64,000 nt of DNA from Macropodus opercularis (taxonomy: Eukaryota; Chordata; Actinopteri; Anabantiformes; Osphronemidae), in the NCBI GenBank assembly GCA_030770545.1, contig CM061096.1:8165501-8229500 (forward strand), given 5' to 3'. Shown here in pieces: positions 22,901 through 34,900 of this stretch. How positions within the stretch are numbered: the stretch's first letter is position 1; every line of letters begins with the position of its first letter. Made by a program: the position numbers and the translations under genes. The notes beneath the pieces were generated by a model. It did no database searches. It saw only the letters and a list, made by a program, of their open reading frames with translations, and was not told the origin of the DNA.

Positions 22901-25900
22901 TGCCGTGGCGTGAAGACCTGGGCGGCCGGTGTCCACTGCTGCCGTGGCGAGGGCCTCGGGACAGACGGCGGCGACGACTGTGGAGTCTGAGCCTGGACGG
23001 ATGTCGCCGGCGGCTGCAGCCGACAGGCATCAACCCGAGAAACTCTCCCGGGCCGGAAACAGCCGTGGACGGAACGGCCTCCCCTGGGCCAGTGGAGACG
23101 GGCGTGGACGTTGCACTGTCAGCGTGGCGTGGAGCAACGGGGTCCGCGTCAGCGTGGCGTGGAGCAACGGGGTCCGCGTCAGCGTGGCGTGGAGCAACGG
23201 GGTCCGCGTCAGCGTGGCGTGGAGCAACGGGGTCCGCGTCAGCGTGGCGTGGAGCAGCGTGGTCAGAGTCAGCGTGGCGTGGGGCTGCGTGGTCAGAGTC
23301 AGCGTGGCGTGGGGCTGCGTGGTCAGAGTCAGCGTGGCGTGGGGCTGCGTGGTCAGAGTCAGCGTGGCGTGGGGCTGCGTGGTCAGAGTCAGCGTGGCGT
23401 GGGGCTGCGTGGTCAGAGTCAGCGTGGCGTGGGGCTGCGTGGTCAGAGTCAGCGTGGCGTGGGGCTGCGTGGTCAGAGTCAGCGTGGCGTGAGGCTGCGT
23501 GGTCAGAGTCAGCGTGGCGTGAGGCTGCGTGGTCAGGGTCAGCGTGGCGTGAGGCTGCGTGGTCAGGGTCAGCGTGGCGTGAGGCTGCGTGGTCAGGGTC
23601 AGCGTGGCGTGGAGCAACGTGGTCAGGGTCAGCGTGGCGCGGAGCAACGTGGTCAGGGTCAGCGTGGCGTGGAGCAACGTGGTCAGGGTCAGCGTGGCGT
23701 GGAGCAGGAGCTGCAGGCGCTGTGTGGCGTGGAGCATGGACGACAGGTTCTGGGTGTGAAGAGGTGGCAAGTTCTGCGTGGGCACGGGCCCGAAGGGAGA
23801 CCCAGTAGGTCAGGAACTGAGGGAACGTCCGCTGGGGAACCGACTGGGCCCTCGGCTCCTCCTGCCTAGACAGCGGTTCGGGGACAGTGAGGCAATGGGC
23901 AAAAGGCAGGTTCCGAGGCCCTGAGTTCGTGGAGCTGGACTGGCGTGAAGCCGCATGGCCTTGGCGTGGGGTGACGCACACTGGTGTCGAGAAAAGGGGG
24001 TCCCCCTGGTCTTTCAACTCTTTCCAAATGTCGCGAGCCTCTGAGGGAGAGAGGCGAGGAGCGAGCTCTAGTGTGAGGGCAGGCTCGAACCTCATGCGAC
24101 CAGAGGAAAGAACTGTGGTACCGGAAGTCGTGCTCAGCTTGAGACCAGGCAATGCAGCCCGGCGTGCTGGACGCAGCTTGGAGGCAGGCTGTGGACGAGA
24201 CGTGGGCTTGGATGCAGGCTGTGGACGAGGCGTGGATGCAGGCTGTGGACGAGGCGTGGATGCAGGCTGTGGACGAGGCGTGGATGCAGGCTGTGGACGA
24301 GGCGTGGATGCAGGCTGTGGACGAGGCGTGGATGCAGGCTGTGGACGAGGCGTGGATGCAGGCTGTGGACGAGGCGTGGATGCAGGCTGTGGGCGAGGCG
24401 TGGATGCAGGCTGTGGGCGAGGCGTGGATGCAGGCTGTGGGCGAGGCGTGGATGCAGGCTGTGGGCGAGGCGTGGATGCAGGCTGTGGGCGAGGCGTGGA
24501 TGCAGGCTGTGGGCGAGGCGTGGATGCAGGCTGTGGACGAGGCGTGGATGCAGGCTGTGGACGAGGCGTGGATGCAGGCTGTGGACGAGGCGTGGATGCA
24601 GGCTGTGGACGAGGCGTGGATGCAGGCTGTGGACGAGGCGTCTCCCTCTTCCTGAGCCTGACCTGTCCGGCCAGAAGCTCAGGGAACCTCCTGTGAAGTT
24701 TTAACTCAGGGTAGACAGAGTAGCAATTTGTGATCCAGTTCAACGTGGAAATGCGGGTCGGGGAGTCCCTGATGTCCGGGATGGTGTCGAGGAGCTTGAT
24801 GAGTTTCTGGATCATTCCGTTGAAGTCGGGGGTGTGGCCTGATTCAGCGGGTTCCATCGTGGTCAGATCGTACTGTTATGATTCGCAATGACCAAACTAG
24901 ATGTGGATGGAACAGGCAGAACCAGGAAGTGGGTGCAGAAGAATAATGATTTATTAAGGTAATTCAGAAGCAGTCCAGAGGTTATTGCAGAACGAGTGAG
25001 ATGGTCAAGGAGTGTGATGAGGAGAATAGCTGAGTCCAGGCGACAAAACAACCAACAAAAAACAAACGAAAAGCGAGCCGAACCGGCTGGTGAATTCCGA
25101 GTTACTTGGTGAACAAGGACGCCACACCAAGGGCGCTCGTAGTCAGCTCCGGTGAAAGGTCTGCCGTTACGAGCAGAAGTGGCAAAGAGCCACCAGGACA
25201 CGGAGGCGAGACAGTCCAGATTCAGGCGTTCAAAACCAGGCAGGGAAATCCCCCAGCGCCGTGAGCGTCTTGGCGAACAAACAGAGGCAATCGAGGAAAA
25301 CTCACGGCTTGGGTGGAGAGAAGCGAGGTCTGTCGGAGGTCGAGTGTGTCGGGATAACGTTGACGATCTGACAAGGGGCTGAGCTGTGGGGAGAGCTAAA
25401 GTAAGGGAGATGATGAGCCAGGTGAAAATAATCAGAGCAGGTGAGGATGATCAGGCAGGTGCGTGGTGATGACAGGGGTGTGGTGAGTGACTCCGCTGGG
25501 TGGAGATTCCGGATCCGATCGGCAGCCTTGCCGATCGTGACAAGCAGAGCTCAGAGCAGATCTGTGGAAGGTGCTCGACGCCCTTCAAAGGCTGCACTTC
25601 CTCCAGTGAGAACGTGCAGCGACTTTGATCAATATCCCCTGTGTGAGTGCTGCAGACATAGAAGGTTAATGGCCATTTAACCCCGTGTCACCTCCACTGT
25701 TCCGGCTGTGTGATAATACCTTGGAATACTTGACAGATCCGTCTCTATCACAGATCAATTTCCTTATTTGAGTGTGTGGATGTACAGTATGGCCTATACA
25801 ACCTATACAACCTGTGTCTGAAGACTTTAATGTCTGCTTCTCACACTGTGGAGTTCTATAATATATGATACTGGACTCCTGACGTGTCTTGTGCTTTTGC

Positions 25901-28900
25901 GTATTGCACCAAACCAGGCCAGTATTTCATGTGATGGTAAAATCTGAAAGTTGCAGTTTCAATAGTAAATTGCTTTCATTACAGGACAATACATTGTGAG
26001 GCACGTGACACGTCTGAATCGCAAATAACCTTATTTACTTTCTTTATAATTAATTTGTATCAAAGTGTGAAGTAAACAAAATGCAGCTGAATGATTTCAG
26101 CCCAGCTACAAAGGTTGCTAATGAAAATCTGTCTCATGAATGATTTCCCACCGTTATTGTAATTTTCATTAATCTCTACAATTATTTAGTAAGTGGAAAG
26201 TCTAGTAAAGTTATTACATTTATATTTGGTCATAGATATATTGCAGACTTATGTATATCTAGATATAGACAGAGATGTAACGAGGTTTATTATCCCAAAG
26301 CATAAGTACATACAGCCACTACATAATTCAGACTAGAACAGGCACAAGGCACAAATAATAAACACTTTCACAACCATTGAGGCAGAATCTGTGTGTGTGT
26401 GTGAGCAGATAAAAGATTATGAGCTTGAGGCTGGAATCTGTAGTTTCTAACTTGGTCTTTAAGCAAATCTTTATTTACTAACTTGCTGAAATCCCAAAGT
26501 TGTGGCGTTGATTTATGCAGCATGTAAGTAGAAAAACAAGAAGAGATTATGCAAACTCGAACCAACACTGAATCACAATGAAATCTAATAAGCCGTTGGC
26601 ATTAATATGCATCCAGTCACAGTTGTCAGCATTAATTGTTCACACTTGCAAGCAATTAGATGCGTGTTTGCCCATCTTTTCACCAAATAGCCTTTTCGGT
26701 GCCAAGCGACGTTTAAAGCTAGTCAGCTGGGTTGGTCATTGTGTCTGGAGAGACACGACAGTCATCGCTCTTTACTGATCACAGTACCATCTTATCTAAC
26801 TAGTTAAAATAGCTCAAGTTTCAAATGACCGAATGATATCTGAGGGTTGGGTTTAGTTTCATTTTTGCTTTTTGCGGGTTGATGGCTTCCAAATCACAGA
26901 TGAGCCACAGTCTGTACTGTCCCTAAACACCTCACAACACGGATGATTTACTCTGTACTGTGAGAAAGCAGCAGACCTGACAGTCACTCTACGGCTTCTG
27001 GACACAATATTACCTAATTATCATAAGACCTGCATTCGAATGCAAGTGACAGGTCTGGTATGTAAATAGATCTTATACGAGTCCTCCCACCTGAAGGGTC
27101 ATTACCTACTTAACAAAATTCCTGCCATGTGAATCAGGTCATTGGCAGCATGTGTGGTAGACTGTATTGGTGAAATAAAGCCGTGTTCACATAATAAAAC
27201 ACATGCTGCCTTTCATAGCACAGAAGTGCACTGGGTCAAAGTGACTCCACCTTGTCTTTGCAGCAATCTCTGTTTATCTCCGTGTGAGTAGAACCCCCCC
27301 GATTAAAAGCAAGTCAACACAGTTCACAACACAGGCCGGACCTTCAGCAATAAAACGTCTGCTCAGTTGCTACCACGTTTTTCTTTCCTTTTAGTTACCT
27401 CTAATTGTCAGTGTACCAAAGTCATTAGCCTCCACGATCCCCTCGCTTTCCTGCTCTTTTCGTCCTTTCTTCCTTTCAGGGCTTCACAATGAAGCCATTT
27501 GCATCCCTCCAGGTTGCTACGATACTCGTCCGCGCTAAGTCGAAATGTTTTGCTTTTGCTTTGAAGGTGCAGGAGGAAAAAAGAGCCAGTGTGTGCCGTG
27601 CTGAATGTGCTTTGTTTCTAAGGTTGCGGCTAATTCATTCAAAATAACTGTTTTTATTTACTTGGTGATTTGATTTCCTGCTTTTGACGGTGACTCTACA
27701 GTGAGTATCAATGAGTTAGTGGTGACTCTCTGCCATATGTGCATGAACACATACGAGGCTCGAGGCAAAGATGATTCTTTTCTGCTTTAATCACTGGCTT
27801 TTCTGTGTCTAACGTATAAAGAATTCCTGCTGTCGTTTCACACATTAACAGTAAAGGCTGGAAGGTTTGTTAGACGCTGATGCTCACTCGGGTTCACGTG
27901 TTTTCTGGTGAATTGTCTTCATGAAACTTTATCAGTTGTGCTTTCTGTTTTAGGCTAAGCTCAGTGTTTGTCCCCTTTAAATGGAACTTCCCACAGTAGA
28001 CAGAGAGCTGTCATGTTTCAGACAGATCGTCTCCAGGGGGGGAAGCGGCTGTGCCAGGGGACAGGAGACATAAATGAAGTCATACCACAAACCCTCAAGC
28101 CTTATTACTGTACATTAGTGCCCCGCTAAGTAGTCCGCCTCAGCATCCTCTGGGATGTTTCTGGCCTTTGATGAAGCCCGACCGACGGCTGGCGAGGAAC
28201 GCTTTCCTCCCAAATCTGTCACCTCTGCTCGGCTCTGCAGCTTGGCTTAACGCTAATTAGCCCAGTGGAAGTAAAGAAAGAAATCCACTTTCCAGTGGAG
28301 AGATTGCCAGTGCTAAATCGGGCTAATGCTAATGCGGGGGGAGGTTTTGTGAGGGGTGTTTTATGCCTGTCCTTGGCACGGTGTGGCCGGGTCCCGCTAC
28401 TTGCCAGGCGCGATGGTTTTTAGTGGTTCCTGCCAGGCTGGGCTCCCCTCCCTCACCCTCCTGCCCCATCCATCTCATCCTGCCTCTGTCTGAAATTCAA
28501 TTGACCTTTTGTTCCACCTCACAGTCAATGGGCACAGGCCAGTTCTACCAATCGCCAAGCCAGAGCTCTCATACCTCTTTATTTGATCGGTCCTGCCGGG
28601 TCCAGGGCTTTCATTACCTACCCAAACACCCACAGCACACCGCCTTTCCTCCCCTCCCTCTCTACCAGGATATAGCTGTTTTCACTGTGAGTGCATTCCA
28701 GGCAGTATTTTATGCTTGGAAGAAAACTCTTTTCCTCGCCTCCATCTTCACCTCTTCCTCGTGTTCTTGATCATTATGGTGATTGGCTTTTATTTGTGCC
28801 TGCTCTGCTCATTTTAAACACAGCACTTTTTCTTCTCTCCTCTTCCTCAGAGGACTTTTTTCTGACTTTGCAAAAGTGCTGAGGTAGCCTTGCTGTCGCT

Positions 28901-31900
28901 CAGGGCAGAAGAGCTTAGAACTGCTGTGCTGTGGCAACGCCTGTCGTGACCGTGACCTGCCGATCATCTTGATCTTTTGGATTGACAAATTGATCCCAGC
29001 CTCATTTCACCAACTAATTGCATCTGAAGGCGAACAAGCACCACTGGCTCGGCGTTCCTTCATCTCTCCCTCTCCGTGTGGATTCTGCTTTAATTCCCCA
29101 GCCCCTTCTCTCATCATCTCGTACGTCTGCACCTTGCCCCCGCTTCAGCCTCAAAGTCTTGTCTATCCCCTCCCACACGCTCTTTTCTCATCTAGCTCTA
29201 ACCTCGCTACGCGTCTGCTGCACACTGATACACACTCCAGCAGCTACAGCGTCACATGTGTGACCACCGGCAATCAGAGCTCTCTGCCGCGCTGTGTTTG
29301 CTTTGATGGACTTCACCTGCGTGATTCGGGTTGTTTAGAGAATGAAGGTGTGCGTGTGTGTTATGCTCTCTCAGCAGTGAAGTATAAACGTGCAGCAAGC
29401 TTGTGTTAATAGATGGGGCCATAAATTCCCCAGTGATTGATTTGATCTTAGGGTGCTTAGGAATACACCTGCTATCAGGAGCAAGTACAAGCTTACTGTT
29501 AATTTACGATAATAATAAAACATTTAAGGAGGTTCAGCAGGTTATAGTCGACAGAAGCAGCTCTATTGCAGACACTGGTACAGATGCCACATTAAGCCTG
29601 CTAGCTGATATAACCAATGCATGTTTTATGGAGCAGTGCATTCTGGATGAAAACTGAACGCAAACTAGACGATTTCACGCACTTGGAGGCAGAGAAAACA
29701 TCCACGTTGAATGTGATGCTTGTGGCATTGTTCAGGTCACCACAGTGCAGGGAGCTGAGTGACGGCTACGGGCTGCACGGGGCCTATTGTCATCATTAAC
29801 AAAGTGAACGTGCAGCATTTTATTGCCTGTTGTGTCAGGTTGGGTATGCAGCACAATAGCATCAAATGTAGAGGTGATTTAAAGATTTATGTATACGTAG
29901 ATCTAGAATTTCTAAATGTAAACTACTAGTGTTGTTATCAAAATGTAAGAGCTCAGGTCGGTGCCAGTTCCCAGAAGAGGCAGGATGGAGGATGCCGATG
30001 CCCACAGCCACAGCCACATTACCCAGAGGCCCCAGAACTTTTTACAAGCCTCCTAATGGGAGCTGTAGGAGAGCAAGCACCGTGTAACCGAGTGGCTTGT
30101 GAAAGTACAGAGGCGCCACCCTGCCTTCAAATTCGATCAAGGTACAGAAATGAAAAGCAAGAAGAAGGAGAAGCGTGCAAGTGACTCTCATGCAGTCAAA
30201 GAACGTTAAATTTTAAAACAAGGAGCATTTGCAAGAACGACAGGAAGAGGGATGAGTTGACAGGATTAAAGGGTTCAACCTTTAGTTTGGCCTTTGCGCT
30301 GGCATTTACTGATGTTTCAAGATGATTATGGATTGTTGCACTAGTTCTCCAGTCCTCAGCCTCCTGTAATTCACATTGGAGTGTGTGTGTGTGTGTGTGT
30401 GTGGGCATGTTAGCTTCACTGAGTAACCTCTCGACATTCCCAGAGAAGCACTTTGATAAAGGCAGGCCACTGATGTGGGGAGGCCTAAGAGACAAAAACT
30501 ATTTAGTATGTGCTCACAGCCGTTGAGATCAAGTCTCATTTGCATGAGCGGAGTGCAAGAAAGAGCGTTTAACCTACAAGTGTGTGTCGCGTTGCCTGCT
30601 TCGATGGGCTTGCCTTGCATCCGTGACCTTTAGACGACCTTCCAGCATGTTTCTAATTGACAGAGGAGCCATATGGTTGGGATGGAGAACCTCATGGGGT
30701 TAAATCAAGTTAAAAACAACTGCAGGAATGACCTTTTTTCATGTGCGGCTGTGTGTCCACAGGTTCGTCTTATTACGACAACGTGAGGCCGTTGGCGTAT
30801 CCTGATTCTGATGCGGTTCTCATCTGTTTCGACATCAGCCGCCCAGAGACTTTGGACAGTGTCATAAAGAAGGTCAGTGTGCGTTTTTTTTTTTTTCCAA
30901 TTTGATTTTCTCTTCAATTAAAATCTGCGGTGACACTTGAGGATCAACAAGAAGAAAAAAAAATCAGCTTCTTCCCGGTCAGGATCTTGTATCCGCTCTA
31001 ATTCCTGTGGCACCAGTTTGCAGTTTCATGGCTCAACAATAGAGCAAATGAGCACAAAGGTTAGAGCCTCCTATTCTTTATCTCATCAAAACGTCCATGG
31101 GTACTTGACCCACGTCCCTCGGAGGAAAGAAGGTCAGAATGAAGAATCAGAGGAGAGGCTTTGTGGCCCGGTGGGTTTGAGAGGAATATCAGATACGCAA
31201 ATTAGCCATGCCAGCCGTATCAAAGAGCTGTTGCCGAGCCTGTTCAAGAGAACTAGAAAGCGCCTCTCTGTAAGCTTTTAAAATTGAAGTCTGTGTTTTA
31301 TGCACAACAGATGGTGGCAGTTAACACATATAAGGTGGCCAGCGGTTCAGATGTTGTGACACAGGGTGGCGGCTAACGTGTGGTACAGGGTGGGCGAGAT
31401 TATGGCCGTGGACGCGTTTTTCCACTTTATAGCAGACTGTGTGCCACGCATGCCGTGGAATAGCTATTGTACACTGAATGCTGGGACACCCGAGTGTCTG
31501 GGCTCGTTTACGCGCACGTGTGTCACGTAAAAACAGGTCTGTGCCTTTTAGTGGCGTCTCATTTTGAAGCCATGTGTGTGAGCCTTTGAACCGCGCTCCT
31601 TGTGGGTGGGAGACGTTTCCCACGGCTGGCTGTTGACGTGTATAGTGGTCTGAGGGGAGCTGCTAAAATGCCCTCACAGACTTTGTGGGTCTAACCCTGG
31701 GACACCTTTTCTTTAACCCACAAATAACTCAAATCACTCTGTCAACAGAGTGATGCTGAGCTACTGTCAAGCTTTCTGGTTTCACCGTGAATCTCTTGGC
31801 AGGGTCTTCTCATGACCCCAAACCCCAGCTGTTGCTTTGGTTAATTTCAAGAAATGCTGGATCACATGGAAAACCCATCGGAGGATCACCATCTGAAATC

Positions 31901-34900
31901 AAACTGTGGAAACACACAGGTCACAAAAGTTGCTGGTTGACAGCTGGGGAAGGAGAGAGGGTTAAACAACTGGAGCTTCTGAATGGGCCTTATTGGTTGA
32001 ATGGGGATGGGCTGGAAAGGTCAAAAGGTTGTTTTCAACGTGATAGATGAACGGACACTGACATTCTGCACACGGCTTGTGGAATATTTCAGGGCTGTCG
32101 GCTGCTGTCATATTGTGCTGCGTTGCTTCAGCCGAGTTTCAGAAGTGACATTTAATCTCAGGGTGGTTTTAGAAGGCAGTGCTCAACCTTTTCTCTACAG
32201 AACCTGAAATAGATTTGTTGACAGAGGCTTCGTGAGCAAAGTATAACACACTCCAGGTATTGCAGAAACCTGAACTAAGCTGGTGTGAATAGCGCCACGT
32301 TTTCATGCTCTCTAGCTTGTGAAACTCTTACTGTCAAGTAGGACCGTGAGAAATGAAAAATGTGCTGATTTTGAATTGTATTATTAATGGAAATGCAAAT
32401 ACAAATAAATACAAGATGCTTTATTTCACGTTTGCCTCCTCTCACGCTGTATTTGTGCATTTCTCTGTGGTTCCTCAGTGGCAAGGAGAGACACAGGAGT
32501 TCTGTCCCAATGCCAAAGTGGTGCTGGTGGGCTGCAAACTAGACATGAGGACGGATGTCAACACCCTGCGGGAACTGTCCAAGCAACGGCTCATCCCTGT
32601 CACCCATGAGCAGGTGAGCTCCAGCACATGATGGATATCGGAAGAGAAGGTGGCGCAAGAGAAACAAAACATCAGAAGCTGCTGTAGACAGCAACAAAGA
32701 TGGGAACACGTTTACAGAAAAGAAAGTGGGAAGTAATTCGGCGACAGTATGTGTTTTCTTCCATCTTGGATCAGCAGCGGCGTTGTGCCTCTCTGGTGAA
32801 CTCCCACAGGAAGGGGGTGGGAGTGGGATCATGCAACTCAATCAGCCACCGCAGTATAAGAGCTGTGTGAAACCCCTTTGGGACATGTTGCTGGGGTTAG
32901 CGTTTTTGACCAAAGTTGCTGACAAGCGATGTAAGGTTGCTTGTAGCCAAGGGCCACGGAAGAAACCTGGGCGGTAAGAGAAGTTTATGTCTGGGGACAT
33001 ATTTTTCCCTCGAAATGAAATATTCATGCAGATTTAGGGATTTTCAAAATGCAGGCTGAATAGAAAAGGGACATTGATAAATGAGTGAGCCCTTTTATCG
33101 CATGCTGCCATGACCTCTAAGCCAAGGGAATGGGGAGGGAAGGGCGGGGGATGATAAACTGTTCTGTAAATCTGTGAATTTTAATCAGCTTTCGGCGTGT
33201 TCATTTCGTGCTCTCTGGTGTTGGACATGCAAAAAGCAGAGTTGGGTTTTTTTTACCACTACTCAAAAGCCCTTAGAACAAAGGAGCCTTTTTTCTGCTG
33301 CTGTCTGAGAGCTAAAAGCACAAAAACGCAGCAAGTGAAAAACAGACAATTCATGTAAATAAGATACGTAAACAGAAGATGGAGTGGCAAACCACAGAGC
33401 TAATGGGAAATAGCTGGGGACTATTTGTGGCCAGGGTTTGTTTTCCCTTCACAGTAACTATTTTAGTCCGGGCAGCTACTGTTAGTGCCTCTGGTGTGAC
33501 CAGAAAATGTGTGTCACACAGTCGAGGCTCTGCACAGTAAACATCGTGGTGCTCTGATCCAATAGCCTGTGTTGTTATCCTGCTGCTGATCTTAAATTGA
33601 ATTCCAACATAGCTGAGGAGCCGCCGAGCGAAGTGACCACTGCTTGAACCTTGGACATTTCCGCACTAATCCGCCTGAGAGCCGTCCAAGCTTTTCCGCT
33701 CGTCGTGACAATCTCCCCCTTACCACCGCTGCCAGCATCGCTGAACATTACTCTGCCATTCCTATTCATCTGGACTTCATTGCTTATTAAATGAAGCTCA
33801 ATGCACAGCCATGATCAAAATCAAACCTTGTCCACGGGGGATGAGAAGCTCTTCCTGTCTTGCAGAGCGTGCACAGGCGTCGTGGATATGCACACGTGAT
33901 CCGTCTGTTACGAGCTTTGCATGTGTTGATCCTGTAAATATATGGTCTGATCGTGAAACAAGAGATGAGGCTGTACTGTAATGTGGTGATGAAAGACGCA
34001 GAGGGACTCTGAAATTGAATTTGTCTCTGATTTGATCTCGAGCAAACAATTTACGACCTCAATTAACTGGGTATATTGTAGCATTACTCAGGGGTAAGCT
34101 CTAGTGCCGGAGGAGTCCTGTTCGAGTTTTGTGCCTCCTTCTCTAAATAACTGCAGGGAGCATGACAACACTGGCAGCACTGTTCCCAATCTGTTACCAC
34201 AGACCAAGGAGTCAAAGCATCTACATTATTCATGGCTCAGATGGAGGAGCTTCATTTGTCTCCAGACATGGTTAGATCATTGACATTCAGTCTACGGTGT
34301 AGATCAGCATCTCAGGCTCAGGACTGCTGGGGGATATTTAGTCTTCTACTGTTGAGATGTAGGGCCTGCTTATGCCAAGGTACAACGAGATGAGATGCAT
34401 ATTCGAAAATGTCACTTTCTTTGTAAGAGCTCACACAGCAAACCGATAAAAGCCTGAGGAGAGAATAGACATTGTTGTGTCACGGCCAGGATTTCTATTT
34501 GAAAAAAGCACAATACGAAACCTCTGAAAATCCCTTGAAAGGAGCTTTGTGAAGATGTCAAAAAGTTACAGCAGATCGAGTTTTTGTGTCGTTTTTGTGT
34601 AGCGTTCAATCTCCTCTGCGGACCTTTGCAACTCCTACTCAGAAACAACGCTGTGCAAACGGAGTGTGTCCGCTTTCTAACCATGTCTCACCGTCTGCGT
34701 TGCAGGGAAGCGCGATAGCTCGACAGATGGGGGCGGTGGCCTACGTGGAGTGCACCTCCAAAGTGTCGGAGAACAGCGTTCGAGACGTGTTCCACATCAC
34801 CACGCTGGCGTCGGTGCGGCGGCCGCACAAGCCGCAGTTGAAGCGCAGCAGTTCCCGCAGGGGCCTAAAGCGAGTGTCACAGCTGCCCTTACCGCCGCTG

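Larger units (their letters stand above)
21034..25542 (-). mobile_element. Intact, young, non-autonomous LTR retroelement (4.5 kb), antisense in rnd2 intron 2
   Basis: Two 669-bp direct repeats (21034-21702 and 24874-25542) begin TG and end CA on both strands and look identical line by line, and a 5-bp AGCAG duplication flanks the whole. Orientation is minus: read that way, a polypurine tract with eight consecutive G lies directly before the downstream LTR (21703-21718), an AATAAA lies 71 bp before the end of each LTR, and the only long internal frame (21714-24857) is on this strand. I see no protease, reverse transcriptase, RNase H or integrase motif, so mobilisation must have used another element's enzymes. 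No canonical TGG primer-binding site directly follows the upstream LTR; the first 16 bases after it lead straight into an ATG. LTR identity implies a very recent insertion. Superfamily is uncertain; a gypsy-like partner is an inference from the 5-bp duplication. Confidence 0.93.
11396..30762 (+). other. rnd2 intron 2 (19.4 kb)
   Basis: Starts GTAAGA and ends TCCACAG. It contains the LTR element at 21034-25542, a TG microsatellite at 12636-12655, a perfect 11-bp inverted repeat at 16608-16631, a possible decayed repeat at about 18660-19060, and a TG microsatellite at 30381-30403. Apart from the element, I found no frame with recognisable protein similarity. Confidence 0.85.

Noticed and set aside
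24211..24642. Regular repeats that resemble a CRISPR array
   Set aside because: The units are head-to-tail with no unique spacers, lie in vertebrate DNA inside an LTR element, and encode a periodic peptide. It is a minisatellite.
24863..25201. 112-codon open frame within the LTR (and its longer twin at 20927-21361)
   Set aside because: It lies inside the LTR, runs through the polyA-signal region and differs only where it leaves the LTR. No domain was recognised; most likely chance.
26270..26340. Possible SINE or LINE scrap with AATAATAAAC-like end
   Set aside because: Too short and without promoter boxes or a tail repeat; not enough to name a family.
28363..28770. 135-codon frame in rnd2 intron 2
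   Set aside because: No domain, signal peptide or splice-consistent partner was seen, and composition is like the surrounding intron.
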